A stretch of DNA of 64,000 bases, from positions 1 through 64,000 of the forward strand of contig JAGYOG010000002.1 of the NCBI GenBank assembly GCA_018399495.1. The letters run 5' to 3'. Positions 8,128 through 17,011 of the stretch are shown one piece after another; positions within the stretch are counted from its first letter, which is position 1; the number at the start of each line of letters is the position of its first letter. Origin of the DNA: Sphaerochaeta sp. Its GTDB lineage: Bacteria > Spirochaetota > Spirochaetia > Sphaerochaetales > Sphaerochaetaceae. The position numbers were made by a program, and so were the translations under genes. The notes under the pieces are model-generated. The model was given only the letters and a program-made list of their open reading frames with translations. It ran no database searches and had not been told where the DNA came from.

Positions 8128-10635
8128 ATGGAAAAGAAATATCTCATCATTGGAGGAGTCGCAGGAGGGGCAGGTACTGCCGCCAGACTCAGAAGACGGG
8201 ATGAAAAAGCCCAAATCATCATGTTTGAACGCGGCGAGTACATCAGCTACGCGAACTGTGGTCTACCCTACTACGCAGGCAATGTAATAACTGAACGCTC
8301 CCGACTCTTTGTCATGACTCCAGACAAATTCATGGAGTCATTGAATGTTGAGGCTCGTATTCAGAGCGAAGTCGTAAGGGTCGATCGTGAAGCAAAAACC
8401 ATCCATGTAAAAGACCTAAAACACAACACCGAATATGATGAGCGTTATGACGTACTCATCCTCTCTCCTGGTGCAAGCCCAGTAAAACCACCCATCCCAG
8501 GCATTGAGCACTCAGCAATCATGTCTCTTCGATCTGTCAGCGATATTGACACCATAAAGGAGAAGGTGGACAGTCCAGCCACCAAGCGGGCGGTGGTTGT
8601 CGGAGGAGGCTTCATCGGCCTCGAAATGGCAGAAAATCTGAAGGAACGTGGTCTGCAGGTATCGGTTGTGGAAGCGCTTAACCAAGTCATGAACATCATT
8701 GACTACGACCTGGCATCGGAAGTACAGCAACATCTTAGGGCAAAAGGAGTCAATCTCTTCCTGAAAGATGGAGTAGCGTCCTTTGAACATCATGGCTCGT
8801 TGGTCAGTGTACGCCTGCAATCGGGTACCTTGATCGATGCAGATTTGGTAATCCTCTCAATAGGAGTGAGACCAGATACGGCATTCCTCAAGGACTCAGG
8901 TATTGCCCTCGCAAAGAGTGGAGCGATTAAGGTAGATGAATACTTCACCACCAATGATCAGGCTATCAGGGCAGTGGGAGACGCCATTATCTTTGACAGT
9001 CCTCTCTCAAAGAATCCGGTCACCATTCCCCTTGCTGGGCCTGCAAACAAACAAGCCCGTCTCTGTGCAGACAATATCGTGGACGGGAACAAGAAGCCCT
9101 ACACCGGGATCATCGGTACCAGCATCGCAAAGATTTTTGACTTGACGGTAGCATCCACTGGCCTGACCGAGAAAGGCTTGAAAGCCTCTGGTCTTCCTTA
9201 TCGTTGCGCCATTACCCATGTGGGTAATCATGCAGGATACTATCCCAATGTAAGGCAGCTTTCCCTAAAAGTGCTCTATCATCCAGAGACAGGTAAAATC
9301 TGGGGCGGACAGTCTGTAGGATATGGTGGGGTCGATAAACGTATCGACATCATCTCCGCTTTCATCGGGAAGGATGGAACGGTCTATGACCTGGGAGAAT
9401 TCGAACAAGCGTATGCTCCTCCTTTCTCAAGTGCAAAGGATCCTATAAACATGGTCGGCTTCATTGCCGTCAATGTCCTCGAAGGCATGAGTGACACCAT
9501 CAGTTGGGATGAAACTGAGGAAGCACAAAAAAACGGTGCTTATATGCTTGATGTCAGAAGCGAGGAGGAGTTCGAACTCGGTGCCATCGAAGGGGCTGTA
9601 AACATTCCCAACACAGATCTCCGTAACCGCTTGAAGTATGTACCAAAGGACCGCGATATCATTCTTTACTGTGCCATGGGCCTACGAGGCTACTTTGCAG
9701 AACGCATCCTCCGGCAGAATGGTTTTACCCGGGTGAGAAACCTCACAGGAGGCTTCAAGACTTATGACAATGCAATCCGCGAACATGCATTGCTTGAGCA
9801 TAAGACGGTACTTAACATCAAGGAAGAAAATGCTAGAATTGACAATCTCAACGAGGATGGATCATTCCGCAAGAGAACAGAGAACAAAATCTTCAAGGTA
9901 GATGCCTGTGGATTGCAGTGCCCTGGTCCGATCATCCGGCTCAAGAAAGAAATCGACAAACTGGAAGAGGGTGACCGTATTATCATCAAGGCATCCGACC
10001 CAGGCTTCGGCGTTGATGTTCAATCCTGGAGTAAGCTCACCGGCAACAACCTTGTTTCTGTTACCACCACCGAAGGGGTTATCGAGGCAGTTGTTGAGAA
10101 GGGAAATGCAAATATTTGCTCGATGCCTGACTCAGCTGGTGAGAAACCTGCTATTTGCTCTCCCGATAACGGTGCAACGATGGTTGTATTCTCCAACGAT
10201 CTGGACAAGGCCTTGGCTTCCTTCGTGCTCGCAAATGGAGCTGCTGCCTCTGGAAAGCAAGTAACAATGTTCTTTACCTTCTGGGGCTTGAGTGTGCTTC
10301 GAAAGAAACACGCACCAGCAGTGAAGAAAGACTTCATGGGCAAAATGTTCTCCTCAATGCTTCCCAAAGGAATGGATGAGCTTGGGCTCTCCAGCATGAA
10401 TATGGGAGGATTGGGAGCGAAGATGATGAAAGGACGCATGAAGAAGAAACATGTCGACCAAGTCGCCCAGATGTTCGAAGATGCAAAGAATTCAGGAGTA
10501 CGCATGGTGGCCTGCCAGATGTCGATGGACATTATGGGCATCACCAAAGAGGAACTTCTTGACGGCATTGAGGTCGGAGGCGTTGCCACCTACATGGGTG
10601 CCGCATCCGAGAGCAAAGTTAATCTGTTTATCTAA
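8128..10635 (+). CDS. CoA-disulfide reductase/rhodanese/TusA/DsrE four-domain fusion
   Basis: 835 residues. Residues 1-450: FAD/NAD(P)-disulfide reductase of the CoA-disulfide/persulfide reductase type, with the single active-site cysteine C44 in SYANCGLPYY. Residues 465-555: rhodanese domain with catalytic C515 in ILYCAMGLRG. Residues 590-665: TusA/SirA domain with CxxCPGP (C594, C598). Residues 685-835: DsrE-like domain (MFFTFWGLSVLRK) ending in MGAASES. Together these move sulfane sulfur between thiols and reduce CoA disulfide or persulfide with NAD(P)H, a cytoplasmic thiol-homeostasis or sulfur-reduction role. AGGAGA precedes the start. Co-transcribed with marR. Confidence 0.93.
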   Translation: MEKKYLIIGGVAGGAGTAARLRRRDEKAQIIMFERGEYISYANCGLPYYAGNVITERSRLFVMTPDKFMESLNVEARIQSEVVRVDREAKTIHVKDLKHNTEYDERYDVLILSPGASPVKPPIPGIEHSAIMSLRSVSDIDTIKEKVDSPATKRAVVVGGGFIGLEMAENLKERGLQVSVVEALNQVMNIIDYDLASEVQQHLRAKGVNLFLKDGVASFEHHGSLVSVRLQSGTLIDADLVILSIGVRPDTAFLKDSGIALAKSGAIKVDEYFTTNDQAIRAVGDAIIFDSPLSKNPVTIPLAGPANKQARLCADNIVDGNKKPYTGIIGTSIAKIFDLTVASTGLTEKGLKASGLPYRCAITHVGNHAGYYPNVRQLSLKVLYHPETGKIWGGQSVGYGGVDKRIDIISAFIGKDGTVYDLGEFEQAYAPPFSSAKDPINMVGFIAVNVLEGMSDTISWDETEEAQKNGAYMLDVRSEEEFELGAIEGAVNIPNTDLRNRLKYVPKDRDIILYCAMGLRGYFAERILRQNGFTRVRNLTGGFKTYDNAIREHALLEHKTVLNIKEENARIDNLNEDGSFRKRTENKIFKVDACGLQCPGPIIRLKKEIDKLEEGDRIIIKASDPGFGVDVQSWSKLTGNNLVSVTTTEGVIEAVVEKGNANICSMPDSAGEKPAICSPDNGATMVVFSNDLDKALASFVLANGAAASGKQVTMFFTFWGLSVLRKKHAPAVKKDFMGKMFSSMLPKGMDELGLSSMNMGGLGAKMMKGRMKKKHVDQVAQMFEDAKNSGVRMVACQMSMDIMGITKEELLDGIEVGGVATYMGAASESKVNLFI

Positions 10636-10638
10636 ATT

Positions 10639-10845
10639 CTAATAGTGGGGTGGCCTCTGGTCTGAAGGGGCTACGCCATCCCCCATTTCATCAACCATTA
10701 CAGAAACACGTTTTTCCAATGATTCGAGACGGCTCTTCAGAAGTCCGATTTCTTTGGCTTGTTCGGTGACCACAGAATCGAGGGTTACAATCGTCTCTTC
10801 CGCATAGGCAAGTTTCATTTCAAGCTTCGTCAGACGTTCTTCCAT
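10639..10845 (-). CDS. slyX: SlyX family coiled-coil protein
   Basis: 68 residues, almost all one heptad-like coiled coil (MEERLTKLEMKLAYAEETI and so on) ending in a proline-rich tail with PPHY, the SlyX signature. AAGGAG lies upstream of ATG 10845. The role of SlyX is not established. Its stop is 4 bases from the stop of the convergent disulfide reductase gene; a GGGGTGGC/GCCATCCCC repeat inside its 3' end may serve as shared termination signal. Confidence 0.85.
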   Translation of the reverse strand: MEERLTKLEMKLAYAEETIVTLDSVVTEQAKEIGLLKSRLESLEKRVSVMVDEMGDGVAPSDQRPPHY

Positions 10846-10942
10846 AGTAGTTGCTCCTTAATAAGCATATCCTATCATGAGTGGGTTTCCTCGACAACTC
10901 TCAGGGGATGTTGCAAAACCACGCTCATTTGTGCAAATAAGC

Positions 10943-10971
10943 CTTGTAAGATAGTACATCCATGGTATACT
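10943..10971 (+). promoter_or_regulatory. Promoter of the WYL regulator gene
   Basis: TTGTAA at 10944-10949, 16 bases, TATACT at 10966-10971. Flanking inverted copies of CTCATTTG (10924-10931 and, reversed, 10998-11005) and a palindromic ATTTGTGCAAAT (10927-10938) may be an autoregulatory operator. Confidence 0.45.
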
Positions 10972-11017
10972 GACTTGTATTTTGTTGCAGAATGGTGCAA
11001 ATGAGAGGAATTATGGT

Positions 11018-11986
11018 ATGAAAGGCGAACGTGTTGCACAACTAGAGCTGTTACTTCACTCCCATCCGGAAGGATTGAGGAGAGCCGAGATTGCACGCCG
11101 TCTTGGCGTCCATCGCTCGACGATCAGCAGATATGTTGATGAGCTGAAGCAGTACATCGACATCTATGAGGAAAACAACCTCATCAAGATCAAGAACCGG
11201 GAAGAAGATGAGAACATTGCCCTCAGTGTCTATGAGAGTCTTGCCTTCAACCTCTCTGCGGAGATGCTGGCAACCAGTAGTGAGTACCAGAACCCTCACC
11301 TTGCATCAGGCCTGAGAAAGATTGCAATGAACATGCGATCCTACGCTCCAAAAATCAGTGAGAATGTAGTCAATCTTGCCGAGCAAATTGATAAGAAGGT
11401 CCAAGAAAAGAAGGAGTGCAGCAAATTCAACTCTGTGTTGGAAGTCCTTATTGACTCCTGGGTATCTGGTCGTATTGTGAGAATAGTACAGAGCCTGAAA
11501 GGCTTTGACCCCATAGAGACTGAACTTGCCCCCTACTTCATAGGCTTTCGTGAAGAAGATACTGGAGGCAGACATCCGATCAGTGTGACAGGAAGATTAC
11601 GCCATACCACTGAGATTGTTACCATTGACATCAGTACTATCACCAGTGCCATCATCCTTAATGAGACCTATACCATCCCGGACAACCTCAAACCATTCAA
11701 GTTCCATGAAACCGAAGAACATTATGAGGCAATCGATATGATTCCTCTGAGCCTTAGGCTCAAGGAACGTTCGGCCATGAACGTCTTCCGCTCGGTAGTA
11801 CACGGAACTCCTGTCTTTGAGAAATTGGAAGATGGGACCCTTATTTGCAATATGGATGTAGAGAACTCGATCGAACTCTACCTGAGAATCATTCAGTGTG
11901 GTGATTCAGTGGAGATATTGGAACCTGATAGTTTCAGGAAGAAATTCTGTAGAATGCTGAATAAAATCCTGGCCCTCTATCAGTAA
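11018..11986 (+). CDS. HTH and WYL domain transcriptional regulator
   Basis: 322 residues. An N-terminal winged helix-turn-helix (RRAEIARRLGVHRSTISRYVDEL, about residues 18-42) is followed by a long middle region and a C-terminal half of WYL type, where a ligand or nucleic acid usually binds. The family controls operons in answer to metabolites or DNA damage. ATG 11018 is chosen because GAGAGGA lies 8 bases before it; the in-frame start at 10982 is far from any such site. It is monocistronic or reads into the rubredoxin gene 57 bases downstream. The ligand cannot be inferred. Confidence 0.8.
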   Translation: MKGERVAQLELLLHSHPEGLRRAEIARRLGVHRSTISRYVDELKQYIDIYEENNLIKIKNREEDENIALSVYESLAFNLSAEMLATSSEYQNPHLASGLRKIAMNMRSYAPKISENVVNLAEQIDKKVQEKKECSKFNSVLEVLIDSWVSGRIVRIVQSLKGFDPIETELAPYFIGFREEDTGGRHPISVTGRLRHTTEIVTIDISTITSAIILNETYTIPDNLKPFKFHETEEHYEAIDMIPLSLRLKERSAMNVFRSVVHGTPVFEKLEDGTLICNMDVENSIELYLRIIQCGDSVEILEPDSFRKKFCRMLNKILALYQ

Positions 11987-12043
11987 TAATTATCTTGCCC
12001 CTTGGCATTAATATAGGTATGCTAAGGAAAGGAGGAAACAACT

Positions 12044-12205
12044 ATGAAAGAGTACGAATGCGATCTTTGTGGGTATGTATATGACCCGAAAGTAGGTGAT
12101 CCCGATAACGGAATCAAGCCCGGAACAGCCTTTGAAGATCTCCCCGAGGATTGGGTTTGCCCTCTCTGTGGAGCTCCTAAGTCTGACTTTTCACCCCGCG
12201 ACTAA
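12044..12205 (+). CDS. Rubredoxin
   Basis: 53 residues with the two iron-binding knuckles CDLCGY and [11 protein letters not shown] and the intervening [12 protein letters not shown] and DLPEDWVCP, the standard rubredoxin sequence. It is a small cytoplasmic one-electron carrier holding an Fe(Cys)4 centre, used by anaerobes for reductive oxygen and peroxide defence. A strong AAAGGAGG site precedes the ATG. An intrinsic terminator follows at once. The adjacent flavin and nitroreductase genes may be its redox partners, which is inference. Confidence 0.96.
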   Translation: MKEYECDLCGYVYDPKVGDPDNGIKPGTAFEDLPEDWVCPLCGAPKSDFSPRD

Positions 12206-12222
12206 TCACGTGGGTTTCTAAG

Positions 12223-12253
12223 AACGGGGATGGTACTACCTTCCCCGTTTTTT
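12223..12253 (+). terminator. Rho-independent terminator after rubredoxin
   Basis: AACGGGGA and TCCCCGTT pair across an 11-base loop and are followed by a run of six T. It separates the rubredoxin gene from the split-barrel gene 24 bases downstream. Confidence 0.85.
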
Positions 12254-12276
12254 AATACCCAAAAAAGAGGATTTTC

Positions 12277-12756
12277 ATGTTCAGAGCGATGCGCAGGGCA
12301 CAGCAACAACTCACTGAGAGCCAAACTGCAACCATTCTTGAAGAAGGTTCCTATGGTATTCTTGCCTGCCTTGGGGACGATTCCTATCCGTATGCGATCC
12401 CCCTCAATTACGTCTACCTTGATGAAAAATTATACATGCACAGTGCAAAGCATGGCCACAAGGTTGATGCTATCACCAACCACCAAAAGGTTTCCTTCAC
12501 CGTTGTTGGTCAGGACCAGATTGTAAGCAAGGAATACACCACCTATTATTCCAGTGTCATTGCTTTTGGAAAAGCACGACAGGCGGAAGGGGATGAATAT
12601 ATGAGAGCCTTTACAGCCCTTGTTGATACATATGCGAGCGACCAACCAAAACAGGAACGGACTGAACAGATAAGCGATTGTACGCAGGCAATCATCATCG
12701 CCATTGATATAGAACATCTTTCGGGCAAGCAAGCAAAAGAGTTGTCTCAGAACTAA
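12277..12756 (+). CDS. Pyridoxamine 5'-phosphate oxidase-like flavin split-barrel protein (NimA-like)
   Basis: 159 residues of the FMN-binding split-barrel type. Visible marks: MRRAQQQLTE at the start, GSYGILACLGDDSYPYAIPLNYVY, HSAKHGHKVDAI and FTVVGQDQIVSKEYTTYYSSVIAFGKA. This order is typical of NimA-like proteins that bind FMN or heme and reduce small substrates. AGAGG precedes the ATG. It follows the rubredoxin terminator directly and leads, after about 100 bases, into a nitroreductase gene, so it may be part of a reductive-defence group. The substrate is unknown. Confidence 0.85.
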   Translation: MFRAMRRAQQQLTESQTATILEEGSYGILACLGDDSYPYAIPLNYVYLDEKLYMHSAKHGHKVDAITNHQKVSFTVVGQDQIVSKEYTTYYSSVIAFGKARQAEGDEYMRAFTALVDTYASDQPKQERTEQISDCTQAIIIAIDIEHLSGKQAKELSQN

Positions 12757-12861
12757 CATACAATACAAAACAAATAGTTACCTCAGAACAAAAAACACGT
12801 TTCCATGTACACGGTCAGGTAAAACCATAGTACATTGAATGGAGATGAAATGGAGGAATGT

Positions 12862-13434
12862 ATGGCAATGCTAGAAGCTATTGAAAAGAGAAGAGCCTAT
12901 CGTGCGCTCGATACCAAACCTGTTGATAAGGAGATCCTGTTGCGTCTTGCTGAAGCAGCACACAGCGCTCCTTCATCCATGAATAATCAACCCTGGAGGC
13001 TGGTGACCGTCTCTGATGAACCTGTGCTGGAGAAGCTCAAGGAAGCCTTGGCTCCCGGCAACTACTGGGCGAAGAAAGCACCTGCCTTGGTAGCGGTTGT
13101 AACCAACAACTCCTGGGGAATGACCCTTGGAGAACGCAACTATGCACCTTTTGAACTGGGTATGGCTGCCATGGCATATCAAATCCAGGCAGTACAGGAA
13201 GGACTCTATGTGCATCCGATTGCTGGATTCAACGCAGATCTTGCGAAGAAGGTGTTAGGCATTGCTGATGAAGACTCCATCATGATATTGATGGTTGTAG
13301 GTTATCCAGGAGATAACTCCCACCTGAGTGAGAAACACCTGGAGAGTGAAAACGGCAAACGGAAACGCCTCCCCTTGGAGAAAGTTCACGCATTCAACCG
13401 TTTTGACAAACAGCTGAAACCAGAAGGCAAGTAA
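12862..13434 (+). CDS. Nitroreductase family protein
   Basis: 190 residues of FMN-dependent nitroreductase type: AIEKRRAYRALDTKPVD at the N-terminus (phosphate-binding RR), APSSMNNQPW (flavin contact), a middle helix GMAAMAYQIQAVQEGLYVHPIAG, and MILMVVGYPGD near the C-terminus. It would reduce quinones, nitro compounds or similar with NAD(P)H. ATG 12862 has TGGAGG 7 bases before it, so it is preferred over the in-frame TTG at 12835. It ends 2 bases from the stop of the convergent MFS gene. Confidence 0.9.
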   Translation: MAMLEAIEKRRAYRALDTKPVDKEILLRLAEAAHSAPSSMNNQPWRLVTVSDEPVLEKLKEALAPGNYWAKKAPALVAVVTNNSWGMTLGERNYAPFELGMAAMAYQIQAVQEGLYVHPIAGFNADLAKKVLGIADEDSIMILMVVGYPGDNSHLSEKHLESENGKRKRLPLEKVHAFNRFDKQLKPEGK

Positions 13435-13436
13435 AC

Positions 13437-14750
13437 CTACTGCAGATGCACAATCTCCTGGTTGATTGCCTCTTTGAGCCGCTCTTCTTCAGTGATGATC
13501 ATCTCACTCTCCTTAAGGAAGGAGCTACCGATCATTCCTGCTGCCATGAGAGCGGCCAAGCTCGCAAGCAACATGGGGGCATACTGTTCAGTTATCACCA
13601 GAGAGAAAACAAGGATGGCGGCACAGGCAGCTTGGCTATACAGCAAAAGCATTCCCTGAATAACCTCTTCGCTGATCCCCTGTCCCAATTCAGCAGCATA
13701 CTGAGTCCCTATAGGAATTGCAGAGAGCAGAGAAAGTCCAACGATTGAAGAGCCGATCAAGGCAATCGCCTCACTGTTCAGGAGAACTGCACCAATTTGC
13801 TGGCAGAATACCAGAAGCAGGATCCCTGGGATCGAGCAGACATTACAAAACACAAAGAAAAGTTTTCTCCTCCGAAAACGGTCAGAGAGGGCAGGCAGCA
13901 CAATTGCTCCCACCATACCTCCTGCAAGCATTGCAATACCTAGGAATCCATTCGAATCCGCAAAGCCAAGAAACTCACTGATTTCATCAATCTTGATGAA
14001 TAAGGTCATCAGAACACCCCAGCCAATTGCAAAAATAATCATCAAGCCACGAAGGGATGGAATGGTATTTATCGCCCTAAATGAGGATTTATAGTGCACC
14101 TTGTTGTTGGTTGGCAAGGCTGAAGAAGGAGAGGGAGGGTTCTCCCTGACCAGAAGTGCTGCAGCAAGGGCAAGGGTCGAACTGAGGATCGCATAGAAGC
14201 GCATCAACTCCTCAAAGCCACTCCCCCATGCGGGATCATTCGCCTTGGTCACAACCAAGATCGGGGAAACAATCATCACCACTGCAAGCGATAAGTATTG
14301 ACTGGCACTGGTAAGACCAACAGCCATACCACGCTCACGAATGGGGAACCATCGACTGACAATTTCTGTGATACTGGTAAGAACCAACGCCTGTCCAATC
14401 GCAAGGATGAATTGGCCAAGAAGAACCAGTGAAAACGTAGGGAGATAGATCCACTTGGTCATGGACCCAAATATAATCAAACCACTGGCTATCCAGGTTG
14501 CCGTACGGACACCAAGGCGGTGCAACACATAGGAAGCAGGGATACTTGCCACCACAAACACTATAAGATACGTCAATGAGAGCAAGTCCACAGGACGAGC
14601 ATACGTGAGAGTCAGTTGAGATGCATAGTATTCATTTGCAACCCTACCAACAGGAGAAAGGTTCAGCCAGTGAACCTCCACCGAAAGAATCAGAAGTATC
14701 AAAGAGAGTAGAATCAACCATCGGTAGCGATATGCCTTCACACTTTTCAT
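13437..14750 (-). CDS. Major facilitator superfamily transporter (FLVCR-like)
   Basis: 437 residues, about twelve hydrophobic helices with the MFS internal repeat. The first half has VASIPASYVLHRLGVRTA, GQFILAIGQALVLTSITEIVSRWFP and RERGMAVGL, resembling FLVCR-type carriers. The second half starts near residue 230 with a cytoplasmic link, and DRFRRRK is the loop after helix 8. The substrate is unknown. The C-terminus carries a charged helix (ESEMIITEEERLKEAI). It is flanked by two nitroreductases, one convergent and one divergent; the link to them is only positional. Confidence 0.85.
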   Translation of the reverse strand: MKSVKAYRYRWLILLSLILLILSVEVHWLNLSPVGRVANEYYASQLTLTYARPVDLLSLTYLIVFVVASIPASYVLHRLGVRTATWIASGLIIFGSMTKWIYLPTFSLVLLGQFILAIGQALVLTSITEIVSRWFPIRERGMAVGLTSASQYLSLAVVMIVSPILVVTKANDPAWGSGFEELMRFYAILSSTLALAAALLVRENPPSPSSALPTNNKVHYKSSFRAINTIPSLRGLMIIFAIGWGVLMTLFIKIDEISEFLGFADSNGFLGIAMLAGGMVGAIVLPALSDRFRRRKLFFVFCNVCSIPGILLLVFCQQIGAVLLNSEAIALIGSSIVGLSLLSAIPIGTQYAAELGQGISEEVIQGMLLLYSQAACAAILVFSLVITEQYAPMLLASLAALMAAGMIGSSFLKESEMIITEEERLKEAINQEIVHLQ

Positions 14751-14816
14751 ACCGTATAGGATAGACCATTATATTTGATTTGTATATCTCCACTGGAAGA
14801 AGAGCCCACAGTACCG

Positions 14817-14822
14817 TATACT
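14817..14822 (+). promoter_or_regulatory. -10 element of a leaderless nitroreductase promoter
   Basis: TATACT ends 6 bases before ATG 14829. The matching -35 (TGGAAG, 14794-14799) is weak. There is no ribosome binding site before the gene. Confidence 0.4.
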
Positions 14823-14828
14823 CTTGCC

Positions 14829-15614
14829 ATGCAAGAAACACTGGAACTATTACAAAATCGACGTAGCGTCCGCGCCTTCCAGGAGCGGCCCATCGAGGAG
14901 GAGCATCTCTCGCTCCTGAAACAGGCAACCCTTCGTGCCCCTACGGCAGGGAACATGGCTCTCTACTCAGTAGTTGAAGTCAGCGACAGCGAAAAGAAGA
15001 AAACCCTTGCTGGAATATGCGACAACCAGAACATGATCAGCAAGGCTCCCTTGGTCTGGGTATTCCTCGCTGACATGCAGAAGTGGGTGAACTATTTTCA
15101 TGAAAGCGGTGCTGTAAAGAGGGGAAAAGAGCAAAAGAACGTTTCCTATCGCAAACCTGGACTGGGTGACCTACATCTCTGTATGCAGGATGCGATCATA
15201 GCAGCACAGAACGCCGTAGTGGCCGCAGAAGCCCTCGGCATAGGCTCCTGTTATATCGGGGACGTCATCGAGCAGTTCGAGGACCTGAGGGACCTCTTGG
15301 AACTGAAGCAGTACACCATACCTGCATGTATGCTCATTTTCGGCTACCCCAAAGGAAAAGGCCCCATAAAGGTAACCCCTCGTTGCCCTGCCCCTTCCAT
15401 CTTCATGGAAAACCGGTATGAGGAGCCCCATATTGAGGATTTGGAGAATGCATTCAAGGAGCATGAAAGGCAGAGAAGAGCAACACACGCTCTCCCCTAT
15501 GAGAACAGTGGAACTCTAGCAGACTACTACTACCTGAGAAAGCATACCAGCACGTTCATGGAAGAGATGAACCGCTCCACCAAGGTCATGTTCGACTGGT
15601 GGTGTGGAGACTAA
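14829..15614 (+). CDS. Nitroreductase family protein, NfsA/FRP-like
   Basis: 261 residues with LLQNRRSVRAFQERPIEEEHL, RAPTAGNMALYSVVEV, VWVFLADMQKW, an ALGIGSCYIGDV motif and a C-terminal PRCPAPSIFMENRYE and long tail, the layout of flavin reductase/NfsA-type nitroreductases. It would use FMN and NAD(P)H to reduce nitro compounds, quinones or flavins. ATG 14829 is chosen because a -10 hexamer lies 6 bases before it and homology begins here; upstream in-frame codons would overlap the promoter. The response regulator gene follows after 41 bases with a promoter of its own. Confidence 0.88.
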   Translation: MQETLELLQNRRSVRAFQERPIEEEHLSLLKQATLRAPTAGNMALYSVVEVSDSEKKKTLAGICDNQNMISKAPLVWVFLADMQKWVNYFHESGAVKRGKEQKNVSYRKPGLGDLHLCMQDAIIAAQNAVVAAEALGIGSCYIGDVIEQFEDLRDLLELKQYTIPACMLIFGYPKGKGPIKVTPRCPAPSIFMENRYEEPHIEDLENAFKEHERQRRATHALPYENSGTLADYYYLRKHTSTFMEEMNRSTKVMFDWWCGD

Positions 15615-15619
15615 AAAAC

Positions 15620-15648
15620 TTGCTTACTCCCTCGTTTCCCTCTACCAT
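15620..15648 (+). promoter_or_regulatory. Possible leaderless promoter of the response regulator gene
   Basis: TTGCTT at 15620-15625, a 17-base spacer and TACCAT at 15643-15648, 7 bases before ATG 15656. No ribosome binding site is seen. The -10 is weak. Confidence 0.35.
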
Positions 15649-15655
15649 GATAGCT

Positions 15656-17011
15656 ATGCCGTATTCAATACTTCTGGTTGATGATGAGTCTGCTGTACGA
15701 GAAGGAATTCGCTCCCGCACTCCGTGGGAGCGGTATAACTTCTCCGTAGTCGGAGAAGCAAGAAATGGTATTGAAGCCCTTGAACTGGTTGAGGACCTTC
15801 ATCCTGACGTTGTCATCACCGATATCAGGATGCCCTACCTTGACGGCATGGATCTGATCAAGGAAATACGGCTTGCCCATCCTGCAACCACTTTGGTAAT
15901 ACTCAGTGGGTATGATGAATTCACCTACGCCCAACAGGCAATGCACTATGATGTCAGCGAATATGTCTTAAAACCAGTCTCTGTTGATGATCTTTGTAGG
16001 CTATTGGAACGATTAGGCAATCGTTTGGATCAAGAGATCAAAAGGACACAGGACCAAGAAAGGTTAAAAGAGGTCTACCAACAAGCGCTCCCCCTCATCA
16101 GGGAGAAGTTTCTCCTCTCTCTTCTCACCACCACCCAAGCCACCAGTGACCAGACACTGATCACCAAGGCAAGGGAGTATGGTCTTGATCTGGATAAAGA
16201 TGAATTCATGGTAGCACTTATCGAAAGTGACCACCTACAAAACGACCCGCTGCAGACCTTGGCAATGTTCGAGGTAGTCGATGAGGTGTGCAAGAAAGAA
16301 GAAGGTTCCCTGGTTTTTCAGTTTGAGAATCAGATAGCAATAATTTTCAGTGCCAATAGCCATAGCCAGGCACACTATGATTCAGTATTCAAGAAACAGA
16401 CATACCGAAAAGCTGAGCAGGTCCAAGCCTATCTGGAGAAGTACAACTTCCCTGTTGTTCTTGGAATCGGAAACCAAGTACATAGACCATCAGCAATCTC
16501 CCAATCCTATAGACAGGCACTCAAGGCTCTCAACTATAGTTCTTGCTACCCCGAGCAGTCTCTCCTATTCATCAGCGACCTGGAAAGCGACCCCCCTGAT
16601 GAGCAGCCTGGAGTCCTCCAGGAATTGCAAGCAAATATAGTGCTCTCGGTAAAGATGGGAAATGAGCAACAGGTCAGTGAAGCAGTCTCTAATCTGTTTG
16701 GGGAAGCACTCGCCTCCCTCAGCCTTACCCAGATTCAGGAGCTAGTCCTCTCCTTGGCCGTCTCACTCCAAGATCTGGCCCACGGCTATGGGCACACCAT
16801 CTTCACCCTCTCAGAGAATGAGGGAAGGAATCTCTTTGCAGAGCTCGCCTCGCTCACCACCTTGGGCAAAGCACGCCGGTGGTTCACCCATGTTTGTCTG
16901 GAGGTCAGGCAGAAGATTGCTGGACAGAGAGAACGGGGAAAATTCCTGTCGCTCGTCGCTCTTCGGTCAACAGAGCCATACCATACTTCTTGGCATCATA
17001 GGAATTATTGA
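15656..17011 (+). pseudogene. YesN-like response regulator lacking its DNA-binding domain
   Basis: The N-terminal receiver domain is complete: ILLVDDE, VVITDIRMP with the phospho-acceptor Asp, LSGYDEF and the YVLKPVS lysine. A coiled-coil linker and a 250-residue middle domain follow, as in YesN/AraC-type regulators paired with sugar-sensing kinases. At about residue 425 (WFTHVCLEVRQKIAGQRER) homology ends where the AraC helix-turn-helix should begin. The last 25 residues are read from the antisense of the adjoining mglA fragment. So the output domain was lost at a junction near 16915-16935. The protein may still be made and phosphorylated but should not bind DNA. Confidence 0.72.
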
